Below are positions 13,301 through 24,232 of a stretch of DNA of 64,000 bases, piece after piece. This DNA comes from Spisula solida. Its lineage: Eukaryota; Mollusca; Bivalvia; Venerida; Mactridae. The notes under the pieces are model-generated. The model saw nothing but the letters and a program-made list of their open reading frames with translations, searched no databases and was not told the DNA's origin. Where the stretch lies: positions 5,038,001 through 5,102,000 of the forward strand of contig OX365954.1 of assembly GCA_947247005.1 (NCBI GenBank), read 5' to 3'. How positions within the stretch are numbered: position 1 is the stretch's first letter; each line of letters opens with the position of its first letter. Position numbers and translations under genes: made by a program.

Positions 13301-16300
13301 CAACATCATCAAACACAGCTTCAAAGGCGAGTTTTCAAGTGAGCTGCGATACATACAATTTGCTAATAATTATCTCTTTGCATGCCGAAGGATTACTTGA
13401 AAGTCTTTATGCTAATTTTCTTGTCATTTTGCTTTTAGGAGAAATTCTGAATGATGTATAGTATGTACATGTATTGCGAAATGTATATTAAGGAAAAACA
13501 ATTCACCGTACCATTCACCGTGAGAACTCTTAACTTCATGTATGATTCACTTCGATGTTTGCTCTGTATAAAGTTTGTGGTATTTCGCTATGGTGCCTTT
13601 TTACTGCCTTTTAAATGCAATTTTATGTATTAAATTTGAACTGCATTCGATTAAATTCTTCATAACTTTAGAATGAGTAGGAATTGCGTGTTCGAGAGAA
13701 ACGGCGTATTGAGTCTAAGAACTTTAAACACGAGTTATACCGGTATTTGGCTCAGTTGTCTATATACTAGACTTTGTCTGGGAGCAATAATAGCAACATT
13801 GTACAACATCAGAATAGCTTAATGGTCTCAAATGCACAAATGAATGCACAATCATTCGTAGAATGCAACTTTCTGCAAACATGATTAATAATATTGTTTC
13901 GTAACTTTTGTCATGCCATCCTCATCTGTTACTGTAATGATATAATCCTGTATTGTATATTATACGAACTGTTGATCTCTACACATATTTGTGAAGAACT
14001 TGAAGAGACCAATATGTCATTACGTTTGACTTATCTTTTTGGCAAATCTGTTATTGCCGTTTTTTGTGCCATTGAAACGTTATGTGTGTTTTTGGAAGAC
14101 AAAAAGTCAGAAAAATACGCAATGATAGGAATCTCCAACTTTTATGTATGGAACCTGATAATTGTGACGTGGATTCTGAAAACTGATAAATCAGAAACGC
14201 CTACATTTGATTTAAAGTCTTGATGACTTGGCTTGTACGGAATTTCATTTTCCAGAAGACGCCCCATATATTCGTTTGTTGCTATCATCTAGTTAATCAT
14301 GTGATAATTAACGAGACTTTGCGAGAATTGGGAGGAAATTGCAACCCAATCATAGCACTTTTGAAATGCATCTGGCTCTGAAGTTAAAACATCTCTTACA
14401 CATGTCTGTTTCTGGTTTTTCGTGTCTACGCCCTCTAATTTCAAAATAAAACGAGCAAGTAAACGAGGGTGATGAAAATGTTTCAGTATAACGCCCATCA
14501 GCTTTTGGTGGAAATCTACTTTCATGTAGTAAATATAATTATAAAGTTATTGTCTCAACGCTTTTGTCGCAGGCAACTTTCTGTGTCCTGAATTACAAAG
14601 GCTTATATTCAGACTCGTATCGTTTCACAAGTATTTCGGGCCTAGTTTTACTAGTAAGCATTACCTGGAATTAAAGATGTGCTTTTCTTTAGGATCTTTC
14701 GGGGTTTAGGTTTTTAAGGGACCTTAAACTGCCAACCGTGGACGTTCCTTAAACGTTGCATTATTAGGCATCGTGCGTTAGTTTAAACATCATTTTATTG
14801 AACATTGGATCGAACCGTCTTTGGTTCAGTTTTAAGTTCATGTCTCGGGCTTCATCAAAGTAATATTGTCTTGGCAATGAAGCGATCTTGTGGTGTCATG
14901 TTATGTAATATTGGTGTCATGTTATAAGCCGGTAATAACCAGTTATTACCTCGTACAATATGAACCAGTTGCCATGTTCCAGTCACCGTCAATTAAAATA
15001 GTATATAAACACTGTACATATCATCGTGAAACTTGTGTGTGGTAAATCCATCTCTATGATCGAACTGATTGAAGTTTGGGTAGTGGGAACGCCTTCATGT
15101 TTCATCATACCTCTGAGTAATTCATGACTGAGTATTTTGACATTTTCCAGTGAATAACCATCTTCGAAGTGGGCGAAGTACGTTTTCTTATTTGTTTATA
15201 CTGAATCATTAAGACTGATTTAAGTGCGTTATCAAAGAGATACAAACTCTGATGATGTTTTATTCTAACTGATAATGATAATGGAATGTGAAAACTACGT
15301 CCTGCTTTTTTGTTTTACCGTTCCTGTTGGTCAAACAGCTTTCTTGTTTTACCGTTCCTGTTGGTCAAACTTACTGTCCTACAGCTAGCAACAAGAACAT
15401 CAGTGGTCATGTGTTTGTTTGTTTGTTTTCCTATCGAACTATAATTTTTGAAACTTTAAACGTGACAAGTAGCTACACGGGTAGTTCATCAGTAAGTAGT
15501 ATTTTTACTGGAAACCATGTCTGTATTCACGTGTCTCCTGGAGAGGGGGTATTTGTTTATACCTGTAAAGACGCTGTAGCTATACCTGGCAATCAATGGA
15601 ATTTGGTAATACTCTTCACAGGTTGTTGTTATGACAAATCCGAGAGGAATTATATACATCACATTAAAATGTCTCAATGTGTAGCGTCAGTTCAATAGGT
15701 ATGCTAGGTACGGCTTGGTACGGCGAGGTAAGGCATTATCCCTGAACATTTTCTAGATGCGTAACTTCAAGTAATAGTATTTTTATGATATAACAGTCAA
15801 AGATGAGAGAAGATATGGCGCTGAAAGTATTATCATTGTCGCTTGATCTTGGTTTACTGCACTGGTTATTCCAATGAACATGTAAATATACTATACCTCA
15901 ATGTTACATCGCGACCAGCAAATTTCGCTGATTCATAAACCTAACTGTCGTAGAAGTTGTCTCATTAGCCTGTATAATAAACCGTTTGACATTTAGAGCA
16001 ACCAGTGCCAGTTCTACATTACATGGGATTAAGCTGGCGTACTTTATGCATCTAGCGTGAACGTTATCTAAAAGCTGCTGTTGACTCGTTCAGGGTTACC
16101 ATACACCAGTTTTCGTAACTGTTCAGATTGTCCAATCATGACCAAAACAAAAAATGCATTTCAATGATATGCTTCCCTAAAGACATGCATAAATAAATTT
16201 ACTTTGACTGGTCAGTTGGTCTGAAACCGGAACCATGCCCACATTAAGCAATCGGCCAGTTTGTCCCTTACCGGGTTAAATGTTACGGGTATCAGAACAT

Positions 16301-17096
16301 TGTAACAATACATATTTGCATACACAGACATGGCACAGTACATATATACAGTACTTATACTGCTTCGATTCTGAAATTGTTTTTGACAGTAAGGTCGGAA
16401 TGACCATGTCAGGTAGCCAGGTCTCCATGCCAAATATAACCAGCTTCATACCACTGTGTGTATGCTTGTCGTTTAAAACAAATACATGTAACAACACTAC
16501 TATGCATCCCGACTTCTGTGTACACGAATACTGTGCTGTCTGTTTCAATTAGTTTTCATTTGTATAGTTTACAACGGAACAGTTTTTGAGACTGATAAAC
16601 GAAAATACTCGCTCTGTCGTAAGTACATCGATTAGTAAATTGCTGATAGTCCCGACTCAGCCGTAATTGAAACATATTATGATTATACAAATCGAACGTT
16701 ACCAATTATTAGCATAATCAGAAAGTCTAATTTTTATGAGTAGAAAAAGTCATAACATTTAGTCAGAAATATGGATTTGTGCCAAAACGTTATTACTATT
16801 AATCCCGCGGAGAGAGGAATGTGAAATGGTATTATATTGTTATCTTATTGAAGCAAAACAAGCCATTGAATTCTCAGTACGATTGTAAACTCTTGTTTTA
16901 GATAATAGTATAATTATTACTATGGTGTACATACTTCGCCATAGTAAATACATGTATCTCTTTTTTTAGGTTTGTGTATATTTTATTTGGTTTAGCTCGT
17001 ATTCATATTTACAAACCAGCTGTCAATGGCTTATCAAAGACTATACATACAGAGTTTCAACCACCTACTTCTCGAATTAGCTCTATATAAAGCCTA
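10301..17096. other. Long non-coding stretch
   Basis: No firm exon is visible. Chance-length frames occur at 13894-14223 (plus, no ATG at its start), 14289-14525 (minus, ATG start, 78 codons) and 15288-15698 (plus, GTG start). A 34-bp unit (TTACCGTTCCTGTTGGTCAA core) is duplicated in tandem at about 15309-15371. A hairpin, GGTAATAAC followed by GTTATTACC, lies near 14931-14950. Confidence 0.45.
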
Positions 17097-17310
17097 GGTC
17101 CCGCTGAGCATTTTTGCCTCGGCTATGTACTCCCGATTTTATTTTAATAAATGAGCTTTCAGGGCATCAGGAACATGCTCCTCGTTCTCTAGTGGAAGCT
17201 TCGGGGAAGTCATGAGACAGTTTGTGATATCGGAAGGAATTGTGATATATCCATGGTATCGGAAGAAATCGGGAGAACATCGCCGATGTGAAATTCCCCA
17301 GTGGGACCTA
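17095..17310. mobile_element. MITE with long imperfect terminal inverted repeats
   Basis: The left end reads GGTCCCGCTG and the right end CAGTGGGACC, each flanked by TA. The two arms stay similar inward for roughly 45 bases, sharing TCGGC-ATGT-CTCCCGATTT. The element of about 210 bp has no coding capacity. The TA flanks fit a Tc1/mariner-type non-autonomous element, but the superfamily is not certain. Confidence 0.6.
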
Positions 17311-18536
17311 TGCTTACCATGATACTGTTATATTGACTTAAACACATATTCTACTAATACATGCGTGTATTTTAAAGTAATGACAAAAACGTATTTTATG
17401 TGCTGGACTAGTGAAGTTGATCGGTGCTGTAGCCAATATGTCTTGGATGTTTTGGTATTTTACAAGAATTCATCTTATCATTGTTTGTATGTACACATTA
17501 TTTCAGATTCATGGCCAATACTATATCATTTAAAGTAAGATTTTCACATTTATACCCAGGGAATTCACGTTGATTGTTTCTCTAGTACAAATTTAGTAAG
17601 TACTGTGCCACATAGTGGTTTTTGTTATAGCACGGATAATTTGACCTGATCTTAACCTTTATGCATGAATATGTTACAAGTTTCTTGGATTGAATGTATC
17701 GATTTCTGCAAGCTAATCTTGCAATGTCGGTCCTTTAGGTTTGTGTTTGTGTTACACCGACCTTCTTCGTGATACTCTCCGCTTATGAAAACATACAACC
17801 GTGGTTATTAGTATAGACAAGATATCAGAAGTAAAATTTTGCTACTAGAAGGTCGAGGATCGTGTCAAATTCTGTGTACTATACAGTACTCAATATAAAA
17901 TACTGTTATACACTTACTTTTGAGATACGTTTAATGTCTTCGAGCTTATCAATTTTGGTTGATTTAGATGTTTTAGTCGTCTGATATTTTATTCAAATTG
18001 TAATTACAATTCAAAACAATTGTTAATATCCTAATACAAATCGTTGATGCTTGATGATAAAAATACAACAGTGTATCAAATGTCGGAAAAATAATTTTTA
18101 TCCCCAGAATGTCAAATTTATATGAAAATATTAATATATTAAAGAGCACATTAAAGTCCCACAAAGCTGCTAAATAGCAAACACAAAAGATGAATTAATT
18201 AGAAGCGCGTCTTATGGGAATTCTCCGATCACTAATCAATATAAGCTCCCGCTGGATTGGAATACTAATAAGGACAGGTGTTGACTTTCCAGCGTTCGCT
18301 GGTCACGTGACAAGGGGCTGACACATTATTTTTAGGGGCTCACAAAGTACGCTCATCGATGTCAAGAGTGTCAGATTTTAGTTCGTGTAATCAGGCACCA
18401 TTCATCTTCTTTAATAGTCTGATAGCAGTTTGGTTCCAAGATTGTTTCTCGTTCAAGAACAATGAAAATAATCTGCCGCAGTCTAATTGTCATAATTAGG
18501 AATTCATTATTCCTGCTTCAAAGCGTTCACCATTGG

Positions 18537-18570
18537 CACGTGATTATAGTCACGTGGTGCTGACCACGTG
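18537..18570. promoter_or_regulatory. Cluster of three CACGTG E-boxes
   Basis: Three perfect CACGTG palindromes fall within 34 bases, with a fourth at 18304. CACGTG is the core bound by bHLH-zip factors such as USF, MYC/MAX and MITF and by CLOCK-type bHLH-PAS factors. Binding here is inferred only from the sequence, and no gene start is adjacent. Confidence 0.3.
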
Positions 18571-19866
18571 GGGTTTGTGTTTAATGGATGATTTGTTTGA
18601 TTGAAATGATACGGTATCGAGTAATATAATAAAGCCCTACAGTGTTCTAATATTATACAGTACGCGCATACAATCGCTGTTTGTAGGACGAATAATATTC
18701 ACCCGGGTATCGGCATGAAGACTGGTAGAGACAATATGATACAATGAAATCGGTTTCTTATATTTGAAAATCGGAAATGGTTCTGTCCATAACGGTTATC
18801 ACAATTATAATTATATGTTTCACTTAGCTAGACCCACCCGTGACCTTCAAGCACTGGAAGAAGTAATGGTTTAAAATATCCGTAGATTTATAAATATAAC
18901 AAAACGTCGTTATAAAGTAACCATACTCGGGTTTTCAATTTTAAACAGTACTCCTTACAAATCAATGACAAAATGTATCTTTTGTTAGTTAACTCTGCAT
19001 GTTAACCCCCCATCTGTTCATCAAAGCGCCCGTAATGTCATGATATAATTGACGTAGGATACACATGACTTGCGTGACATTTCTCCACTTTAAAATCATT
19101 AAAATCAGATTAATGGTTTCCCGGTGTTATAATTATACCCTCTGTGGGGACGAACTCGTGGAGTCTGTGTCTCATAATGTATAATGTCAATCTGCTAAGT
19201 TGATAGTTATAGCATTTATGTAACGAAAGACAAGATTCTTTAATTTCATTTTCAGTATATTTATATTTATTAACTGGTGGCAGGGATTCAGACAAGTTCC
19301 GTAATCGTTGATTCTAAATGCACAAATCCATTAAAGGCGTTTGTCATTTGGGCAAGAAAACTCCCTTAAGTACCGTAACAATTTCTTGTAAAATTGGGGT
19401 TTCAAAAATGGTTAACCATGAAATAACTTTTCCTCAAGTTCCAGGCAATTTAACAAAGAGTTGAGACTCACGCTGTTGATTAACTAGTTCACTTACGTTA
19501 ACTGACTTGAACTGTCTGAAATTGCTGAAGAAAAAAACATCTAGCCTAGAATTTGGTGCGACTGCACAATAGATACCCTGTCATGTTTAATTCTCTGAAA
19601 ATGTAAGAGAATTAAGTTCCTGTGAATTTGTTGCGTTGTTTTACTTAGCCTAGACCCATCGTTCAGACAGTGTACGTTTATAACATGCATCCTTCGAATT
19701 GAAGTTGACAGATTTGTTTTATGCGATGTAGAATCTAAACATTCGCGGAGACTAATATTCGTACATTTTATCTACTAACCAGACAAAGACGTTGACTTAC
19801 AGAGTTAGCGATGCTTGAACTGGCCTCAATTTCAAGACAACCGAATGCGTTCGTGAAAAAATAAAA

Positions 19867-19906
19867 CACGTGGATTTCACGTGTTCCACAGTATATTCGT
19901 CACGTG
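19867..19906. promoter_or_regulatory. Second cluster of three CACGTG E-boxes
   Basis: Three CACGTG hexamers occur within 40 bases, about 1.8 kb upstream of the C1q-domain gene. They could be a distal enhancer element or coincidence. Confidence 0.3.
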
Positions 19907-21504
19907 ATAAATGTGAAAACATTCATGTTGTGGAAGAAAAAAAATACATTGAATAGGGAAGTGTAACTTGTATCCGGATTTCTAACAATGTCTGGTACAA
20001 GATTTGGCTGAGTGCACGAATTGTGTTTAGATTTTGGCACGCAGCACAAACTACGTCTCGAAACTAGATGTGTCGCATGTCATTGGCTGTCTCAAGGTCA
20101 TTGGTAGAAATAAATAATCAAATGAGAGAAGAAAATTCATATCACTGAAATATAGAATGGTAAAAATTGCGGAAACATTTATAGGAAATGTCAAACATGC
20201 GAGAATAGGGACAATGGGAAAATGATACAGGGACAATGGTCACATGTAGGAAATGTGTTATATTACTGCGGAAATGGTCAGAAAATGGACAATGGTTAAA
20301 ATCTTAAATGTTCTGTGCAATTATTCTGTCGTACAGTAACCTTCTAGTGACAACATGATTACTACGTAATTCAACAACTAGTGTATTCTATTCACACCAG
20401 CAACCTCGTCACATGAGTTGAATATGGAACGCCATAGTTGTCTTATTATGTTATACGGTAGGGTTATCATGTCCACATTTGGTGTTGACTTGTCTAAACA
20501 CTGTGTTATAATGTTCAACAGTAATGTTATCATGTTCAACAACATAAAGTAGCTATGTCGTTTCATAGTCGAATGTGTATCTCGAAACGTTATGAAGAGC
20601 TAAACTCTTAGGATCTTAGTTAAATGCATGTTTGTTATGAACCTATACATGAATTTCTTTAGATACCCATATACACGAGAACTTTTAGCTTTGTCCTCAT
20701 TTCGCGGTAACGATACACACTTTCATTTATGTATTAAAGTGTTATACATATTTACATAAAGTTATGAATATTGAAATAATGTTCGCACTCGATTCGGGTC
20801 ATATAACAATGCTTTATCGTAAATCTAAAGCGAACTTTTAAATTACCACTTTAAAAAAAATCGTGATCAGAATCTTTGTTAATCAAGGAAATATTTTCTT
20901 TTTTAAAATATTGTTTAACTTTGAAGTAGTTTACGATTGTTTCTATTATTTCATGTGTTATAATTATTCACGGTGAAATTATCATGGAATATAACATCAA
21001 TAAGTAGTTCTGCTTTTATCAAATACACAGACACCTTAGAGATTCACGAGAGGTTCCCTGAGATATGCTATACTGTTTTATCTTATTTTTATAATCTGAA
21101 ATTCTAAATTAAGATGTGGAATCATTCATCATAACAATGAACAGAAGTTAGTAGGTTTACCAATCAAATAACGAAGCGTGTCAAAACAAGGATATTCACT
21201 ACACTGTTTCCTAGACATATCTGATGCTTTACTACCAATGGTTTGTTAGTGAGTTCATCACCAGAACCTCACGTGTCGGATTATGACGTAATGTTTTTAC
21301 TCTTGACACATCACCATGCCCCTAAATTTGAATCAAGATGCCATGGGAACTCGCTTAGTTGTTTTTATCTTCGTGACGCTGTTTTATCCAATCAAATCGC
21401 AGTTGGTTTTTAAAATTAATTCATAAATCATCAACTCAAATCACCATTTTCTTTCTTTAATCTAGGGCCACAGTTAATATACAGGTGCATGTAATAGTAC
21501 CGGG

Positions 21505-21520
21505 TTATATATATATATAT
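21505..21520 (+). promoter_or_regulatory. TATA-like (TA)n run upstream of the C1q gene
   Basis: An alternating TA run of 16 bases lies about 200 bases before the start codon of the C1q-domain gene. It could serve as its TATA element or be a microsatellite. Confidence 0.3.
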
Positions 21521-21717
21521 CATGGATTACGTTAGTAAGGTCATATTGTTGTTCGGATTATACCATCAGAGACATACATGTACATGTGTGTAAGATATTG
21601 TATCATCTGTTGTCCTGGATTTAGACACGTCAATAGATACCATCGACTCTTCAATATGTAATCTCTCCCATTATACCTAATGTCAGTCATTTGGTACATT
21701 TAACGGTTATACAAAGG

Positions 21718-22545
21718 ATGGATTTAAAACGTGTAAAGATGATCTTATTACTCTTAGTAATTGCGATCACTCATAATGTGGTAATTTCGACAGTAATTGA
21801 CACTGAAGGTACAATTAAACAAAATACTTTTAATGCACGTGACGAATCTAAAGATGGCACTGTTCTTGATCAGATAAACGTTCTTGAAAATGAAGTGGCT
21901 GCATTACGACAAGAAAACAATAGGGTTCTCGCCCTGCTGAATCAATTAATTGATTCACATCCAGTGTTTACTCAGGAGCAACAACACGACCACAGTGTGA
22001 GAACAAACACGAAACTTCAGAAGGCAGAGGCGACCGAGAAAAAAATTAATAATGACAAAGCAGCAAGTTTTAAATCGAACATGCGGTCACAACAATATAC
22101 GGGTCTTCTCCGTAGACGTCGTGATGCAGTTGTTGGAGGAATTGCTTTCTCGGCATACCTTACGAACACAAACGAGCACATGTCACCTGGGCAAGTGATC
22201 ATATTCGACCACGTTCTCCTTAATGATGGGAACGGCTACAACACGAATACCGGAGCTTTTACGGCCCCTGTAACCGGAACATATCTATTTACATTTTATA
22301 TTGATACTCACACACTGACGTTCGTACGTTTAGTACTGAATGGTGTCAACCAGCTGGACGCCGTGGCTAACCAGCACACGAATACACAAGGTCGCCCAGC
22401 ACATTCTATGGGAGGTAACACTGCTATAATACACGTGCTCCATGGACAAACGGTACTTATTGAAACGTACGAGAACAACGATTCTGAAGTGGCATCTAGT
22501 GACAAATTTAGACTTAGTACATTCTCTGGAGTTCTCCTCTATTGA
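21718..22545 (+). CDS. Secreted C1q-domain-containing protein, single exon
   Basis: 275 residues. The ATG at 21718 is chosen because it is the first in frame and has a strong context (A at -3, G at +4); the ATG at 21739 is a possible alternative. Residues 8-25 form a hydrophobic signal peptide (MILLLLVIAITHNVVIST). Residues 48-78 form a heptad-like coiled coil (VLDQINVLENEVAALRQENN, continuing with Leu repeats) likely to drive trimer assembly. A basic RRRR at 132-135 just before the globular head could be a furin-type site. Residues 142-275 are a full C1q head, with the family marks FSAYLT, IIFDHVLLNDGNGYN, FTAPVTGTYLFTFYI, LVLNG and the terminal FSGVLLY. There are no collagen Gly-X-Y repeats. 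C1q-domain proteins of molluscs act as secreted lectin-like recognition molecules in haemolymph or mucus; the ligand cannot be read from sequence. No intron interrupts the frame. A possible poly-A signal ATTAAA lies at 22823, and a mariner element begins 350 bp downstream. Confidence 0.93.
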   Translation: MDLKRVKMILLLLVIAITHNVVISTVIDTEGTIKQNTFNARDESKDGTVLDQINVLENEVAALRQENNRVLALLNQLIDSHPVFTQEQQHDHSVRTNTKLQKAEATEKKINNDKAASFKSNMRSQQYTGLLRRRRDAVVGGIAFSAYLTNTNEHMSPGQVIIFDHVLLNDGNGYNTNTGAFTAPVTGTYLFTFYIDTHTLTFVRLVLNGVNQLDAVANQHTNTQGRPAHSMGGNTAIIHVLHGQTVLIETYENNDSEVASSDKFRLSTFSGVLLY

Positions 22546-22822
22546 TAAGAATGGACGCTATTACTTATATCCGCATTACGTATATGGACATTCATTACAA
22601 TTCAATGGAGTACATAGCCGGTGTAAGGTCAAATTACTGTTTCCTAATTCGCCAGCATTAGTCTGACAGTTATCTCCATTGTGTTTTTCATTTTAAAATC
22701 AGATTTATTACATAACCTTTAACTGTATACCAGTAACCCAGTATTACATCTAAGTGTAATTACACAGACGCTCTAAAGTCTCACAGAAACGGCAGCAAGT
22801 GACGTTTGCGACGATTCGTTAT

Positions 22823-22828
22823 ATTAAA
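22823..22828 (+). terminator. Candidate polyadenylation signal of the C1q gene
   Basis: An ATTAAA hexamer about 280 bases after the stop codon is the nearest reasonable cleavage signal found before the mariner element. Transcript data would be needed to confirm its use. Confidence 0.3.
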
Positions 22829-22896
22829 ATGGCTGATATTTAAACCAAAATTGATATAATTATACAACGTTCGTCGTTGTATTGTGATTACATGTA

Positions 22897-24232
22897 TACG
22901 AGGGTTGTTCAAATTGGAATGCATCTAAGCACATAAAAAATTATCCTTAATAGATTCTAATGAAACAAGCCTTTGATCCCATTGCAGTATTCATCTCCGA
23001 AATGTATGCGAAGTTTCATTCAGTTATTCCTTTTTTTAAATGCGATTTTGTTATCATTCCTAGGTACACTATGCATATACTGGACATGAGCCAAACTGAG
23101 ATCTTTACGTACCTGATATTTTTTCTGACAATGCGATTTAAGAGTCGTTTGAAACAAATAAAGATCACAAGGGACAATGCTTGACAAATAAGTATGGTCG
23201 GAAAGCTCAAAAACATTCACGCTTCTCAAAACGCCGCGTTAATGGCTGCTGCAGGTGGAGGCCAATTGCTCTGCAATAGCATGCCATCCTTTAAATATTT
23301 GGCTTGATAGCGATTGTCGGAGTATTGCTTCAATTTCTGAAGGAATTTACCTTTGTTAAGCTTGGCATTTACTCATTCTCCGTTTTATACACCAAATGTA
23401 ATGGTAAAACTTGGTTTAAATGGAAAAAAGTGTACATTTCTACGGGCGTCCATGGTACGTTTTGCAATGCATACGTTTGTTATGTCTTTGCTGGCCCATA
23501 TTTGTTTATGGATCTGTCGCATTGGTGACAAAATGAACCCATGTCTAGTTTGTAGTCATTACATTTTCAAATGGTCGACTTTTGTTATCTAGAAGCTTGT
23601 TTTTGCTATTTTGGACAGTTTACAAGGGCATATGTGCTGGCGTCTCAAAGCAGATAGGGGTACCCAAACTATACTAATCGTCCTAATTTTTGTAATATAC
23701 TTGATAATTGTATGAATCGCTCCTAATGATGTCCCAACACATTGAGCTATATGCCTAACTGTAAATACTTCAACAGTTTTCAAAAAAATATTTGATTTTC
23801 TCAACCCTTTTCTAGTATGTTGCGGTATTCTGATTGCGTGCATGGGGTTCATTTCCAAATAAAATTACACCACTTTTGAATTTCTTAAACTATCAAAAAC
23901 TTGATGAATATGACATTACATGACACCATTTTACCATACAAGTTATTTTAAATATTGTATTTGCTCCTGCATTAAGAAAACAACGATTATTAAATGAGAC
24001 CGAATTTGGTCAGAAAAAATTGACAATTTCCCAATTATTTTAGCATTAGTATACACGAGTAGACAGTGTTAAATGGCGTATTGTTACAGCTACACTGAAC
24101 GGATTTTCAAATGTGAGGTATCAATATAAAGCTAATACTATGATCTTTAATATACAGATCATTAATTTTAAAAATTCATTGATACAAAAAAGATATAGCA
24201 TCACTTGCATTCCAATTTGAACAACCCTCGTA
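22897..24232 (-). mobile_element. Mariner-like transposon, 1.33 kb, with TA target duplication
   Basis: The element runs from CGAGGGTTGTTCAAATTGGA at the left to its exact reverse complement at the right. The inverted repeats match over 25 of 25 bases (22899-22923 and 24206-24230) and both ends are flanked by TA, the Tc1/mariner target. The length is typical of mariner (about 1.3 kb). Inside, minus-strand fragments in several frames resemble mariner transposase, but stops and frameshifts break the gene. The copy is therefore non-autonomous. It sits 350 bp downstream of the C1q gene in the opposite orientation. Confidence 0.92.
22965..23900 (-). pseudogene. Degenerate mariner transposase
   Basis: Reading the minus strand from 23858: the DNA-binding region appears as TVRHIAQCVGTSLGAIHTII followed by WVPLSAL, matching the second helix-turn-helix and the WVP linker of mariner transposases. 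Near 23535 a TWVH block and then CDRS (after a frameshift) mark the start of the catalytic domain. Between 23229 and 23020 the stretch holding VPCDLYLFQ corresponds to the SPDLAPCDFFLFP block around the third catalytic Asp. After another shift, MKLRIHFGDEYCNGI resembles the family's C-terminal GEYFEG end. At least three frame changes and several stops (for example a TAA after CDRSINKYGPAKT) make it non-functional. The order and spacing of the blocks confirm the assignment. Confidence 0.85.

Larger units (their letters stand above)
17311..21504. other. Non-coding region upstream of the C1q gene
   Basis: No ORF above about 65 codons and no repeat array. Clusters of the CACGTG hexamer (at 18304, 18537, 18551, 18565, then 19867, 19878, 19901) are the only unusual feature seen. 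Confidence 0.45.

Noticed and set aside
14289..14525. 78-codon minus-strand ORF with an ATG and ordinary-looking composition
   Set aside because: No domain, splice context or neighbour supports it, and many ORFs of this length are expected in AT-rich DNA.
15288..15698. 136-codon ORF with a hydrophobic, signal-like N-terminus
   Set aside because: It starts at GTG, not ATG, and its beginning crosses a 34-bp tandem duplication; no domain is recognisable.
16276..16552. 90-codon frames open on both strands over the same bases
   Set aside because: No splice signals or family similarity; mirror-open frames of this size can arise by chance.
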